Counted from the first letter of the stretch, positions 1 to 9,617 are shown. The stretch: DNA of 64,000 bases from Clostridium lacusfryxellense (GCF_018861735.1 NZ_JAHLEB010000019.1:24850-88849); one strand, 5' to 3'. Notes: generated from the sequence alone by a model not told the origin. A program made the numbers and translations.

Positions 1-327
1 GGTGGAGTATTTTTAATATTAAAAGGAACATCTATAATTCCAGATTTAATAGTAATGTTTTTAGTGCTTTTAATAGTAACGCTAATGTATTTTAATATAT
101 CAAATAAGGCAATGCCATTTAGCATAAAGTTTGTTACAGCAGATAGTGGTAAACTTGTAGAACCAACATTTATTGCAATAGCCGTGGTTGGAGTATTTGC
201 TGTGATTCATATAGCAATTAGAAGTAATATTATATTTGTTTTCCTTTATGCTATGGCGCTTTTAATAGCTAATGTAATTATTTGGAGAGTTAGTTTTAAG
301 GTGGAATGGAAGGATATAGAAATGTAG
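1..327 (+). CDS. C-terminal end of an integral membrane protein (5' truncated)
   Basis: The frame is open from base 1 to the TAG at 325-327, so this is the last 108 codons of a gene that starts outside the window; the internal ATG at 55 need not be the start. Three hydrophobic segments are visible, roughly at fragment residues 14-34, 55-75 and 78-98, and the protein ends in a short charged tail. No motif identifies the family. It could be a permease subunit, but nothing here proves that. The next gene starts 134 bases downstream with its own ribosome site. Confidence 0.6.
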   Translation, partial: GGVFLILKGTSIIPDLIVMFLVLLIVTLMYFNISNKAMPFSIKFVTADSGKLVEPTFIAIAVVGVFAVIHIAIRSNIIFVFLYAMALLIANVIIWRVSFKVEWKDIEM

Positions 328-461
328 CAATGTAAAATATGTTGTATTTAGCAAAATTATCAGTATAATTTTATATAGGAAGGTCGATAATGTAAGCGAA
401 GCAAATATCGTTTTAAGTCGTGACCTCGTAAATCTATAAAACCGTTGAGAGGAGTGATCTA

Positions 462-1376
462 ATGAGAAACATAATAGAAGTTAAGGATTTTGTAAAGAAA
501 TACGATAAATTTACAGCAGTTGATAATGTTTCTTTTGAGGTAGAAGAAGGAAGCATCTTTGCATTCTTAGGCCCAAATGGAGCAGGTAAAAGCACAACCA
601 TCAATACATTGTGTACCATATTTGACAAGACATCAGGAACACTGACTATTGACGGAAAAGACGTTTCAAAAGAAAAGGATGCAGTTAGAGGTGTCATTGG
701 AGTTGTTTTTCAGGAACCAACACTTGATAATAAAATGACCGTTCTGGAAAATCTAATTATGCATTGTCATTTTTATAGTATTCCCAAAAATGAGGCTGAT
801 GAGCGTATTCAATTTGTTTTAAATTTAGTGGATTTACTAGAATGGAAAAAAGCAATGGTAAGTAGTTTGTCCGGTGGTATGAAACGGCGTGTGGAAATAG
901 CAAGAGCATTACTGCATTACCCAAAAGTATTGTTCTTAGATGAACCAACCACAGGCCTTGACCCTCAAACAAGGGCCCACATGTGGGAATACATTGTAAA
1001 GCTACAAAAGGAGAAGAATATCACCATTTTTTTAACAACGCATTATATGGAAGAGGCAGAGATTTGCAGTAAAGTTGCAATTATGGATGGTGGCAAAATC
1101 ATTGCATTAGATACACCTTACCATTTGAAACAGCAATATACAAAGGATAAGGCGAATATTACAACCACAGACGAGCAAGGTCTGGAGACACTGTTAGATG
1201 ACTCAGGGTTTATTTATAAGAAAAAAACAGGTTATTACTCAGTTGAAGTTAATGATTTATCAAAACTTATGGAGATAATAAGCGAGCATAAAGCTGCGAT
1301 AACAGATTTGGAAATTAAAAAAGGCACATTAAATGACGTATTCTTAGAAATTACCGGAAAAGATATAAGAAAGTGA
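462..1376 (+). CDS. ABC transporter ATP-binding protein (DrrA/multidrug type)
   Basis: This 304-residue protein is the nucleotide-binding subunit of an ABC-2 exporter. Visible motifs are Walker A GPNGAGKST (about residues 37-46), Q-loop VVFQEP (81-86), signature LSGGMKRR (136-143), Walker B with D-loop LFLDEPTTGLDP (157-168) and the switch histidine in TTHYMEE. The roughly 80 residues after the ATPase core match the C-terminal extension common in DrrA-like drug or antibiotic exporters. GAGAGGAG lies just before the ATG. The permease follows after 7 bases, so the two are surely co-translated. The substrate cannot be read from sequence. Confidence 0.93.
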   Translation: MRNIIEVKDFVKKYDKFTAVDNVSFEVEEGSIFAFLGPNGAGKSTTINTLCTIFDKTSGTLTIDGKDVSKEKDAVRGVIGVVFQEPTLDNKMTVLENLIMHCHFYSIPKNEADERIQFVLNLVDLLEWKKAMVSSLSGGMKRRVEIARALLHYPKVLFLDEPTTGLDPQTRAHMWEYIVKLQKEKNITIFLTTHYMEEAEICSKVAIMDGGKIIALDTPYHLKQQYTKDKANITTTDEQGLETLLDDSGFIYKKKTGYYSVEVNDLSKLMEIISEHKAAITDLEIKKGTLNDVFLEITGKDIRK

Positions 1377-1383
1377 GGAATTT

Positions 1384-2220
1384 ATGGATATTATATTAGC
1401 TTTATGGTTTAGAAATATAAAAATTTTTGTAAGGAATCGTGTTCAACTTATTTTCACGATTATCATGCCATTCTTCTTTTTATTTGTGTTCAGTTCGATA
1501 TTTAAAAATGAAAATATTGAAAACCCAGTAAACTATATGCTGGCCGGTATTGTAATAACCACCGTATTTCAAACCGCTCTTACCGTTGCCACAAGTACAA
1601 TTGAAGATATTGTTTCGGGATTCATGAAGGAAGTTCTTGTAAGCCCAGTTAAACGAATCCAGATTGCAGCAGGTCAGCTATTATCAGCAGCAACTATAGC
1701 AACTTTGCAGGGTATTATTATTTTATTCATTGGCTATTTTATAGGGCTTAAGTTTACATCATGGGTAACTCCATTTGAGGTAATTGCTGTGATGATTATG
1801 GTTGGACTTGTATTTTCCGGACTGGGATTGTATATAGCGACTCTGGTTAAGAATTCACAAACGTTTCAAGTTGTAATAACTGCGATAACAATGCCACTTA
1901 CATTTCTTTGTGGTGCATATATTCCGCTTTCATTGTTACCAAAGGTATTGCAATATATTGCTTATCTCAATCCCATGACATATACAACAGCATTTTTTAG
2001 AACTATTATACTGGAAAAGACATCTTTAACAACAGATCAATTGATAGCAGAGCAGCTTGCTTTTAAAATAGGAAGTTTTGTAATTACGCCGGTTATCAGC
2101 ATGGTAATTGTAATCATCTTCGGACTTATATTTTTACTATTATCAACTTATGTTTTCTCAAGGGTGGATTTTTCAACGATTAATCGCTCGAAAACTAAAG
2201 AAGGCGATATATTTAGTTAA
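1384..2220 (+). CDS. ABC-2 type permease (DrrB-like)
   Basis: This 278-residue membrane protein has about six hydrophobic segments. The layout is typical of ABC-2 permeases: an N-terminal helix after a short cytoplasmic start, a central block with FMKEVLVSPVKR between helices, and a late helix pair ending in a polar tail. It pairs with the ATPase 7 bases upstream as a half-size drug, antibiotic or lipid exporter. GAGGAAT precedes the ATG. A strong terminator follows, so the two genes form a closed operon. Substrate unknown. Confidence 0.9.
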   Translation: MDIILALWFRNIKIFVRNRVQLIFTIIMPFFFLFVFSSIFKNENIENPVNYMLAGIVITTVFQTALTVATSTIEDIVSGFMKEVLVSPVKRIQIAAGQLLSAATIATLQGIIILFIGYFIGLKFTSWVTPFEVIAVMIMVGLVFSGLGLYIATLVKNSQTFQVVITAITMPLTFLCGAYIPLSLLPKVLQYIAYLNPMTYTTAFFRTIILEKTSLTTDQLIAEQLAFKIGSFVITPVISMVIVIIFGLIFLLLSTYVFSRVDFSTINRSKTKEGDIFS

Positions 2221-2266
2221 TAATATAAGAAATGAGTATTAGCTTATCATAATTATAAATATTAAA

Positions 2267-2310
2267 ATAACACAATGTATAAGCATCTTATACATTGTGT
2301 TATTTTTTTC
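2267..2310 (+). terminator. Rho-independent terminator after the ABC operon
   Basis: A 17-bp perfect inverted repeat (arms 2267-2283 and 2287-2303) with a 3-base loop is followed by a T-run. It ends the ABC exporter operon. Confidence 0.9.
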
Positions 2311-2348
2311 TCAAAACATGTAAATTATGAAAATAGAATATAGTAAAA

Positions 2349-2603
2349 TTAATCTTGATCTGTAATCCTTGCTGAACGCTCATTAAATTTTTTAGTTTCT
2401 TCAGGTGAACCATAATTAATGTTACTAGATAGATTACTCAAATTATAGGGTTTGGCTGCAGTAGCTTGTTCATTACTTTGCTCTTTTTTTGAACCAACAG
2501 TAAAACCAGGGGATTCATTACTTGCTTGTAAAGGAGCACCAGTAATGCTGCTCTTTACATTAGCAGTTGAATTAGTGCTTGAATTTTTATTGTTTTTATT
2601 CAT
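2349..2603 (-). CDS. Small hydrophilic protein of unknown function
   Basis: This 84-residue protein is rich in Asn, Ser, Lys, Thr and Gln and has no hydrophobic segment. It begins MNKNNKNSSTNST and ends in a short charged stretch (about 65-84). It is probably disordered in large part. A GGGAG site sits 7-11 bases before the ATG on the minus strand, which supports real translation. Small Asn/Ser-rich proteins of this sort are often spore or envelope associated in clostridia, but no SASP motif is present and I do not assign a function. Confidence 0.6.
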   Translation of the reverse strand: MNKNNKNSSTNSTANVKSSITGAPLQASNESPGFTVGSKKEQSNEQATAAKPYNLSNLSSNINYGSPEETKKFNERSARITDQD

Positions 2604-2815
2604 AAGTTTCTCCCTTCAACTAAATATATTACACTTTATGTATTCAGTGTATAATATAGTTTACCCAATATTAGAAAATATATTTAGGAGGGCTATTTTA
2701 GTTGTAACATTTTAATGATAACCAGTATATTATATACTAACAAATGAAGTATTAATGGGACAAACTTAAGAAAGATAAATTCAATAATTTTTACCTTAAG
2801 CGAGGTGAAATACGT

Positions 2816-3043
2816 ATGTGTTGTTGGTGGATAATATTATTATTGATATTTGACAATAACAATTGTTGTGATAATAATTTTAATAATGGTTGTTGTTGTA
2901 ACAATGATTTTGATAATGATCGCAATAGATGTTGTAACAATGGTAGAAACAATAATTCTAATAATGTCAGTGATCCTTGGTGTGAACCTTGGTGTGATCC
3001 ATGTTGCTGTAATCATCATCGTCGTAATTGCCATAATAATTAA
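2816..3043 (+). CDS. Cysteine- and asparagine-rich small protein
   Basis: This 75-residue protein has a short hydrophobic start (MCCWWIILLLIF) followed by a tail of Asn, Asp and paired or tripled Cys. I count 15 Cys and 22 Asn. CC and CCC clusters recur, and WCEPWCDPCCC sits near the end with a His/Arg-rich tip. GCGAGGTG lies 7-14 bases before the ATG, and a hairpin terminator follows, so it looks like its own transcript. The composition suggests cross-linking or metal binding, as in spore coat or crust proteins, but no named family is recognised. Other long frames overlapping it on both strands come from the repetitive AAT/TGT codons. Confidence 0.6.
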   Translation: MCCWWIILLLIFDNNNCCDNNFNNGCCCNNDFDNDRNRCCNNGRNNNSNNVSDPWCEPWCDPCCCNHHRRNCHNN

Positions 3044-3061
3044 TGAGACGATTGTAAATAT

Positions 3062-3098
3062 AAAACAGAGTTGTTTTTTAACAGCTCTGTTTTCTGAT
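3062..3098. terminator. Hairpin terminator between convergent genes
   Basis: Arms at 3062-3073 and 3082-3093 pair over 12 bp with one G-T pair. T-rich sequence follows on the plus strand and, more weakly, on the minus strand. It lies between the Cys-rich gene (+) and the CdaR-type gene (-). Confidence 0.75.
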
Positions 3099-3177
3099 TT
3101 TAGACTCATTTGCCATGGCATAGCTTATCACCTCTTATTAATAGTATATTCACTGTTAACATAAGATGGAACAAATG

Positions 3178-4218
3178 TTACCTCCAAATTAACCCACATA
3201 ATAATTCAAAGAGTTCTAACAAAATTTTTGGATTTTTTCCTGTCAATTGTTTTATTCTATCTAGCCTGTAATTTAAGGTGTTTCTATGTATATTCAGGCT
3301 GCTGGCTACTTTATTAATATCGCCATTTTGTTCAACATATGATTGTATAGTTTTAATGAGTTCTAGTTTATGGCCAGATTTATCAAGATTCAAAAATATA
3401 GAAATTAATGATTCTTTATTATCATAAGATAAATGAATAAAGAATTTTAGATCATCATAGTTATAGATTAAAGCTGATGGCTTTATCTTAATACCGAATT
3501 CCATTGATAACTCCGCATTTTTTAGTGAAACAGCAGCGAAATGTTCTTCGCCGCCCAAACAAATTTTATTTATGTCTGCACTTTTTTCTATATCGTTTAA
3601 AATAAATATAGTATTATAATCACTTGTACTAAAAAAAACTACTTTATTATCATCTACATCATAATAATGAGAGAATTTATTACATAATAGTCTAAAAGCA
3701 CTTGAATTCACATTGGTATATACAAGAATAGCCTGACACTTCTTTGTGAGATCAAGACCATAACTTTTAGCTCTCTCATGAAATTCATCATCATACTCCG
3801 ATGTTCTATGCGCCAAATCTTGATAAAACTTCTGTGAATTTAACAGTTTATTCTGCATTTCTTCATTAATTATAGATTGTTCGATTAAGAGAACTGCGGT
3901 TACACGAACCAACTTACTAAATTTTATTACCTCATCAGTATTTCCTGTAATACCTATTACACCTATTATTTTATCATTTATTATAATAGGTTCATTTATC
4001 CCAGATTTAATTTTCTCTCCATTTTCATGAATTTCATTTCTAAGTTGATCATTTATTGCTATTCTAGCTCCTTCATGAATGTTGCCAATACGATTAACAT
4101 CTCCACTACCAATAATAATTCCATTTTCATCCATAACATTTATATTATAAGGAATAACATCCATCATTTCCGATACAATCTTTTGTGCTATATCTTTAGA
4201 TAATTTAATATTACTCAC
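3178..4218 (-). CDS. CdaR/PucR-family sugar diacid regulator
   Basis: This 346-residue transcription factor has an N-terminal putative sugar-diacid recognition domain (about residues 5-135, with VMDENGIIIGSGD and IIGVIGITG), a middle GGDEF-like region, and a C-terminal PucR-type helix-turn-helix (about 285-340, motif NKVASSLNIHRNTLNYRLDRI). The family senses glycerate, glucarate or related acids. It lies downstream of the GntP permease on the same strand, 70 bases away, and most likely controls it. The usual glycerate kinase partner is not present beside it. Confidence 0.9.
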   Translation of the reverse strand: MSNIKLSKDIAQKIVSEMMDVIPYNINVMDENGIIIGSGDVNRIGNIHEGARIAINDQLRNEIHENGEKIKSGINEPIIINDKIIGVIGITGNTDEVIKFSKLVRVTAVLLIEQSIINEEMQNKLLNSQKFYQDLAHRTSEYDDEFHERAKSYGLDLTKKCQAILVYTNVNSSAFRLLCNKFSHYYDVDDNKVVFFSTSDYNTIFILNDIEKSADINKICLGGEEHFAAVSLKNAELSMEFGIKIKPSALIYNYDDLKFFIHLSYDNKESLISIFLNLDKSGHKLELIKTIQSYVEQNGDINKVASSLNIHRNTLNYRLDRIKQLTGKNPKILLELFELLCGLIWR

Positions 4219-4288
4219 ACCCTTTAACTGCTTAATATATAATATAGTTTAACCTATATAATCACAAAAACACAGTTAAGAATGTAAC

Positions 4289-5569
4289 TTATAATAAACC
4301 ATATATTATAGTTGCAGTAATTGCCATAGATCCACCTACTATAGATTCATATGGAATAAGTTTCATACGGTTTTTAATTTTCATTTTTACAGATTCACTT
4401 GTAGCATGAAAGAAATTTCCATGTGGTAAGTGGTCAATAACTGTAGCCCCTGTATGAACCATAATTGCTGCATTTAATGGGGGTACGCCCATAGATAATA
4501 TTGCTTTTCCAAAGCTTCCAGTTGCTAGAATTGCTCCGGTAGCTGTAGATGAAGTAGCTCCTGCCATGAGTATTCCGGAAATTGGAGCTAAAAATACTCC
4601 TGAAATGCCTACTGATTGAATAAATTTTACAACTACTTCACTTAAGTTAGAGTTAGAAATTATACCTGCTATTGCACCTGCACCGATTAGTATTATAGCA
4701 GTACCTGTCATTTTATTTAAGCCAGAAGTAGTGTATGGGATAATTTTATTAAATTGACCCATTGCGATTAATCCTATTAATCCAGCAACTGGAAGTATGA
4801 TCATAGAATCAATTTTAATATTCGCTAAAAATTGTATATGAAGTATATTTCCTATTGGACTTAGTGATAACAATAGGATTGCTACAATTGGTGCCACCAT
4901 TGATTTTACAAAAGTCGGCTTTTCTTTTGTGCTAGTTACAATTATATCTGACTCTTTAATTAATTCACCTTTTTTACTTAGAAATGTAGCAACGAAATAT
5001 GTTACTATGAGCCCTACTATTGCGGGAATAAAACCATTGATCATTACTTGTGCTAAATCTAAATTAAAACCTTTAGCTATTGCTATTGTATTTGGATTAG
5101 GGGAAATTATGTTTCCAGCCTTCCCTCCGCCTATCATCGCTAAAAGTATTGACGATTTAGTAAGTCCAGCTTTTCTACCTACTGATAATGCTATTGGTGC
5201 AACTATAATAACTGAAACTGCAATAAATACACCTACAGCAGTTATGACCATCGTTGATATGGCTATTGCTAAAAGAGCCTTTTGTTCGCCTAGTTTTTCC
5301 ACTATAGTTTCTGCAATTTTCTCAGCTGCACCAGAATCAATTAAAATACCAGCGAGTATACCTGCTGCAAGAACTCGAACCACTGCTCCCATTACGCTAT
5401 TGGTACCATTAATAACAATTTGTGTTGTTTCTGCCAAACTAGCGCCGCCAACCAATCCACCGATTATTGCACCAAAGAAAAGTGCATATACAGGACTTAA
5501 CTTTTTAAATATCAAAATTATTGCAATTATCAAACCAAATATTGCGCCACCCCAATTAATAACAGCCAT
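4289..5569 (-). CDS. GntP-family gluconate/glycerate-type permease
   Basis: This 426-residue polytopic transporter has about 12 or more hydrophobic segments and GntP hallmarks, including a loop with SPNPNTIAIAKGF and a late HTGATVIDHLPHG block. The family moves gluconate, glycerate and similar hydroxy acids with protons. The minus-strand ribosome site AGGAGG precedes the ATG at 5569. With the CdaR-type gene downstream it forms a permease-regulator operon. No sugar acid kinase or dehydratase accompanies it, so the exact substrate is open. Confidence 0.9.
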   Translation of the reverse strand: MAVINWGGAIFGLIIAIILIFKKLSPVYALFFGAIIGGLVGGASLAETTQIVINGTNSVMGAVVRVLAAGILAGILIDSGAAEKIAETIVEKLGEQKALLAIAISTMVITAVGVFIAVSVIIVAPIALSVGRKAGLTKSSILLAMIGGGKAGNIISPNPNTIAIAKGFNLDLAQVMINGFIPAIVGLIVTYFVATFLSKKGELIKESDIIVTSTKEKPTFVKSMVAPIVAILLLSLSPIGNILHIQFLANIKIDSMIILPVAGLIGLIAMGQFNKIIPYTTSGLNKMTGTAIILIGAGAIAGIISNSNLSEVVVKFIQSVGISGVFLAPISGILMAGATSSTATGAILATGSFGKAILSMGVPPLNAAIMVHTGATVIDHLPHGNFFHATSESVKMKIKNRMKLIPYESIVGGSMAITATIIYGLL

Positions 5570-5770
5570 TTAATTCCTCCTTGTCGTATACTGTAGTTGT
5601 TGTTATTGTTTATTACTAAATAAAGTTTTCGTAGCTTATATATTAATGATAGTATATTTATAAATCCATTGATATTGGTTACTTAACATTTTCTATAGTT
5701 CATTTGCACAATAACTCTTCTGTTTCAATTTGGTAGAGGTATATCTATGAAATTATTATGGTTATAAAAT

Positions 5771-5806
5771 CCAAAATGCTGCCTAATAAATTAGGCAGCA
5801 TTTTGG
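5771..5806 (-). terminator. Terminator of the flavoprotein gene
   Basis: A perfect 16-bp stem (5771-5786 with 5791-5806) has a 4-base loop just past the stop of the minus-strand flavoprotein gene. The minus-strand exit side is T-rich. Confidence 0.8.
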
Positions 5807-5815
5807 AGTAAGATA

Positions 5816-6442
5816 TTAACGTATGAAATTGGTTCCAATTCTCTGTTCTGCTTCTGGTAATGTAACACCTGACTTTTTACCTGCGTTTATGCAGTTTAAA
5901 AGCCATGCCATATTGTTACCTAATACTCTCATTGTTTGCATTCCTTCTAAATCTTGTTTTACTTCATCAGGCGTATTTCCATGTACCATATTCCAATATT
6001 GAGACGATACAACAGGCATATTTGATATAGTGAAATATTTATTTAATTGTTCAAAGGCTGCTGTTGAACCACCGCGGCGGCAACTTACAATTGCAGCACC
6101 AGGCTTATATTGAAAACCGTCTCCAGCATAGAAAAATCTATCTAAAAAAGAAGTTATTTGACCAGATGCACTTGCATAATGTACAGGTGAGCCAAAAATA
6201 AAACCATCAACTGATTTAGCTTTTTCTAAAGCAATATTTACAGTATCATCATTAAATACGCATTTGTGAGAATCGTCTTTAGAACAACCACCACAGGCCA
6301 TGCAACCACGAATAGGTTTAGTTCCAACATGAAAAATTTCTGTTTCAATATTTGCTTTTTCTAGCTGCTTTGCCACCTCGCATAGAGCAGTATAAGTACA
6401 TCCGTTAACTTTTGGACTTCCATTAATAAGTAAAACTTTCAT
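5816..6442 (-). CDS. Flavodoxin-fold NAD(P)H reductase with an iron-sulfur-type Cys motif
   Basis: This 208-residue protein belongs to the NADPH-dependent FMN reductase / iron-sulfur flavoprotein group. The FMN phosphate loop is GSPKVNGCTYTAL (about 8-20), and FGSPVHYASASGQ is the second flavin-binding stretch. Cysteines at about 47, 50, 53 and 61 form Cx2Cx2Cx7C, the compact cluster motif that holds [4Fe-4S] in ISF proteins. It is single-copy between two terminators or divergent regions, and transcribed away from yaaA. A role in electron transfer or detoxification is inferred from the family. The C-terminal third is shorter than in some homologues. Confidence 0.85.
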   Translation of the reverse strand: MKVLLINGSPKVNGCTYTALCEVAKQLEKANIETEIFHVGTKPIRGCMACGGCSKDDSHKCVFNDDTVNIALEKAKSVDGFIFGSPVHYASASGQITSFLDRFFYAGDGFQYKPGAAIVSCRRGGSTAAFEQLNKYFTISNMPVVSSQYWNMVHGNTPDEVKQDLEGMQTMRVLGNNMAWLLNCINAGKKSGVTLPEAEQRIGTNFIR

Positions 6443-6672
6443 TGTAATACCTCACTTTAATTTTATTTTATCTTGATAATATTTATATATAATAAGAATT
6501 ATTTATAGTTCAGTAGATGTTTTTTATTGTACGGATCTATTTTAGTATATAAGTATTATTAATACAAGTACGCACTTATTTATCCTATAGTAACTAAATA
6601 GTAACTGAACAAGAGAATTCTGCTTAAAATTCAAATCATATTATGCTATAATTATAATGAGGTGGATTACGG

Positions 6673-7437
6673 ATGATTACTATATTATCACCAGCGAAAA
6701 CTTTGAAAATGGAAAAGGCGCTTAATACTAAATTATATACGTTGCCTACATTTGTTAAGGAAGCAAGTAGCTTAATTAAAGAACTTATAAAATATTCCCC
6801 GGAAGACTTGGAAGGATTAATGAAGATAAATAGTAAACTTGCAGAGCAGAATTTCAAAAGGCATATTATGTGGGAAAAAAATCATGATTTGTCTAATGGT
6901 AAGCAAGCGTTATTAGCATATGATGGCGCTGTATATCAAGGAATAAGTGCAGGGGATTTAACTCAGCAGCAGTTAGATTTTGCTAATGACCATTTAAGAA
7001 TATTTTCCGGGTTATATGGTGTACTTAGGCCGCTTGATTTGATTCAACCCTACAGATTAGAGATGGGAACTAAAATTAAAAATAGGAGAGGTAATAATTT
7101 ATATAGTTTTTGGAATCATAAGCTTACTACATATATCAAGAAAGAATTAAAAAGCCAAAATGATAATATAATAATAGATTTAGCCTCAAAGGAGTATTCT
7201 ACAGTAATTGATATGAGTAAAATTAATGTAGATGTAATAACGCCAGTATTTAAGGATTATAAACATGGAATTTACAAGGGAATAACAATTTACACAAAAA
7301 GGGCAAGAGGACTTATGAGCAAGTTTATTCTAGAAAATAGTATTATTGAGCCAAGTGGGTTAAAAGAATTTAATGAAGAGGGATATAGTTTTAATGAAAA
7401 GCTATCCTCAAAGGAGGAATTCATATTTACAAGATAA
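6673..7437 (+). CDS. yaaA: YaaA family peroxide stress protein
   Basis: This 254-residue protein shows the DUF328/YaaA signature: ILSPAKTL at residues 4-11, YDGAVYQG near 80, then FSGLYGVLRPLDLIQPYRLEMG (about 115-136) and a late KRARGLMSKFI. In E. coli YaaA lowers free iron during peroxide stress. Length matches the family. GAGGTGG sits 8 bases before the ATG. An extended -10-like TGCTATAAT lies at about 6644-6652. The gene is divergent from the flavoprotein gene and is followed 46 bases later by a membrane protein gene on the same strand. Confidence 0.95.
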   Translation: MITILSPAKTLKMEKALNTKLYTLPTFVKEASSLIKELIKYSPEDLEGLMKINSKLAEQNFKRHIMWEKNHDLSNGKQALLAYDGAVYQGISAGDLTQQQLDFANDHLRIFSGLYGVLRPLDLIQPYRLEMGTKIKNRRGNNLYSFWNHKLTTYIKKELKSQNDNIIIDLASKEYSTVIDMSKINVDVITPVFKDYKHGIYKGITIYTKRARGLMSKFILENSIIEPSGLKEFNEEGYSFNEKLSSKEEFIFTR

Positions 7438-7483
7438 AAGGAGTTATAGTGAGGAATATTATTGAATATTGGAGGTTGATTAA

Positions 7484-8161
7484 ATGAAAAAATCCCTATT
7501 GGTTTTAATAAGATTATTTGTAGGTCTTTTTATCTACTCACTTGGTATAGTATTTACTATTAATGCAAATTTGGGATTATCTCCTTGGGATGTTTTTCAC
7601 CAAGGTATATCCAAACTTACGGGAATTACAATGGGTCAAGCAAGTATCATAGCAGGATTATTTATTGTAATACTAGATTGGGTACTAGGCGAGAGAGTTG
7701 GTATAGCAACAATATGTAATATGTTGTTTATAGGTATATTTATGGATTTGCTTATGCTAAACCATCTGGTTCCTGTTTTTAATAGCATGATAATAAGAGT
7801 AATAATGATGCTTATAGGCATGTTTATTATAGGAGTTGCTAGCTATTTTTATATTGGTGTTGGTTTAGGTTCTGGTCCAAGAGATGGATTAATGGTAGCT
7901 ATTACAAAGAAAACTGGAAAATCAGTTAGATTAGTTAGGAATTGTATAGAGTTTGTAGTATTAGTTATTGGTTATTTTTTAGGAGGAGCTGTAGGTTTCG
8001 GAACACTAATTATGGTAGTTTGTGGAGGTTACTTTGTACAATTTGCTTTTAAAATATTTGATTTTGATGTTAGGAAAGTCAATCATATATTTATTAACGA
8101 CTATGTGGATTTTATAAAAAATATGGTTAAAGAAGATAAAAAAGACTCAACTGTTGATTAG
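7484..8161 (+). CDS. YczE/YyaS/YitT-type membrane protein
   Basis: This 225-residue protein has five hydrophobic segments. It carries the family block GLSPWDVFHQGISKLTG after the first helix and the second-half echo GLGSGPRDGLMVAITKKTG (about 125-143). These two related loops are diagnostic of the YczE group. Function is unknown; B. subtilis yczE affects surfactin production. GGAGGTTG precedes the ATG at a good distance. It probably shares a transcript with yaaA. Confidence 0.88.
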   Translation: MKKSLLVLIRLFVGLFIYSLGIVFTINANLGLSPWDVFHQGISKLTGITMGQASIIAGLFIVILDWVLGERVGIATICNMLFIGIFMDLLMLNHLVPVFNSMIIRVIMMLIGMFIIGVASYFYIGVGLGSGPRDGLMVAITKKTGKSVRLVRNCIEFVVLVIGYFLGGAVGFGTLIMVVCGGYFVQFAFKIFDFDVRKVNHIFINDYVDFIKNMVKEDKKDSTVD

Positions 8162-8228
8162 TATATTTAATAATAAATTAATATAAGTCATGGTGAAAAT
8201 TAGATGAAAGATTAAATTCATTTTAACG

Positions 8229-8257
8229 TTTACATATTCTATAAATCGTGGTAAAAT
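8229..8257 (+). promoter_or_regulatory. Sigma-A type promoter of sstT
   Basis: TTTACA at 8229-8234 and TAAAAT at 8252-8257 are separated by 17 bases, about 47 bases before the sstT start. This is a close fit to a vegetative promoter. Confidence 0.6.
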
Positions 8258-8304
8258 GACTATGGATGTTTCGTTTTATCAAAACTTTAGGAGGAAAACA
8301 ACTT

Positions 8305-9537
8305 ATGAAAAAACTAATGAATAAATGGAACCAGATGAGCCTTGTAAAACAAATAATTATAGGACTAATTATTGGTATTATCCTGGCCGTAACAATTCCA
8401 CAGCAAGCAAAACCAATCGTCATCTTCGGTTCTTTATTTGTGGGTGCTTTGAAAGCAATTGCACCAATGCTAGTATTCTTCCTTGTTATGTCTGCCATCT
8501 CTCAACACAAGAGTGGTCATCAAACTAATTTAAAATCAGTTATCGGACTTTATCTTTTAGGAACATTTGTAGCTGGACTTGTTGCGGTTGTTGCAAGCTT
8601 TATGTTCCCTGTAACTTTAACACTTGCAGAGGGAGTTAAGAATGCGACCCCACCTGGAGGCGTTGTGGAGGTTCTTCGCGCATTACTTCTTAATGTTGTT
8701 GATAATCCAGTAAAAGCACTTTATAATGCCAATTATATAGGCATATTGTCATGGGCATTACTTCTGGGCGTTGCACTAAAAAATGCGCCTGATACTACAA
8801 AAACTATGATCGACAATGTTTCAGAAGCAGTAACCCAATTGGTTAGATGGGTAATAAACTTTGCGCCACTGGGTATTATGGGTCTCGTATTTGACGCTAT
8901 TGCTACAAATGGAGTTGAGGCATTACTCAGTTATGGACAATTACTTGCACTTTTAATTGGGTGTATGATTTTTGTGGCACTTGTTGTAAATCCGATCATT
9001 GTGTATATAAATATTCGCCAAAATCCATATCCACTTGTATTTAAGTGTTTAAGGGAAAGTGGTATTACTGCATTCTTTACACGTAGTTCTGCTGCAAACA
9101 TTCCTGTAAATATGAGCTTATGTGAAGAATTAGCTTTAGATAAAGATACCTATTCGGTGTCCATACCTCTAGGAGCTACGATAAATATGGCAGGAGCTGC
9201 TATTACTATTACAGTTTTGACGCTTGCAGCAGTTCACACACTAGGAATTAAAGTGGACATCCCTACTGCATTTATTCTTAGCATACTAGCTGCAGTAAGC
9301 GCTTGTGGTACTTCAGGAGTAGCAGGTGGTTCAATACTGTTAGTTCCTCTAGCAGCTAGCTTATTTGGAATTCCAAATGAGATTGCAATGCAGGTAGTAG
9401 GAGTAGGCTTTATAGTAGGAGTATTACAAGACTCTTGCGAAACCGCACTTAACTCGTCAACAGATGCACTTTTTACAGCAACTGCTGAATATGCTAAGCG
9501 TCGCAAAGAAGGAAAAGAAGTTATTATTAACAGATAG
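8305..9537 (+). CDS. sstT: Serine/threonine:Na+ symporter SstT
   Basis: This 410-residue transporter of the DAACS family imports serine and threonine with sodium. It shows the SstT-type hairpin [14 protein letters not shown] (serine-rich loop), then [14 protein letters not shown] and [12 protein letters not shown] near the substrate site. Eight or more membrane segments are visible. I place the start at ATG 8305 because AGGAGG lies at 8289-8294; the upstream in-frame ATG at 8266 would put the ribosome site inside the gene. It has its own promoter and a strong terminator. Confidence 0.93.
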   Translation: MKKLMNKWNQMSLVKQIIIGLIIGIILAVTIPQQAKPIVIFGSLFVGALKAIAPMLVFFLVMSAISQHKSGHQTNLKSVIGLYLLGTFVAGLVAVVASFMFPVTLTLAEGVKNATPPGGVVEVLRALLLNVVDNPVKALYNANYIGILSWALLLGVALKNAPDTTKTMIDNVSEAVTQLVRWVINFAPLGIMGLVFDAIATNGVEALLSYGQLLALLIGCMIFVALVVNPIIVYINIRQNPYPLVFKCLRESGITAFFTRSSAANIPVNMSLCEELALDKDTYSVSIPLGATINMAGAAITITVLTLAAVHTLGIKVDIPTAFILSILAAVSACGTSGVAGGSILLVPLAASLFGIPNEIAMQVVGVGFIVGVLQDSCETALNSSTDALFTATAEYAKRRKEGKEVIINR

Positions 9538-9585
9538 AAAATAAATAATGCTTTTGTTATACAAATTTATTATGAATAAAATTTA

Positions 9586-9617
9586 GAGAGCCAGCAGATA
9601 TTTATCTGCTGGCTCTC
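9586..9617. terminator. Bidirectional terminator, GAGAGCCAGCAGATA hairpin
   Basis: A perfect 15-bp stem (9586-9600, 9603-9617) with a 2-base loop lies between convergent genes. Nearly the same hairpin recurs at 11516-11551. Confidence 0.85.

Noticed and set aside
2840..3164. Two long frames, one on each strand, overlapping the Cys/Asn-rich gene
   Set aside because: They translate to monotonous Ile/Val/Thr repeats produced by the AAT and TGT codon runs of the real gene and have no ribosome sites.
4929..5573. A 214-codon plus-strand frame inside the GntP permease gene
   Set aside because: It is an antisense shadow of a hydrophobic protein; the minus-strand gene has AGGAGG and clear homology.
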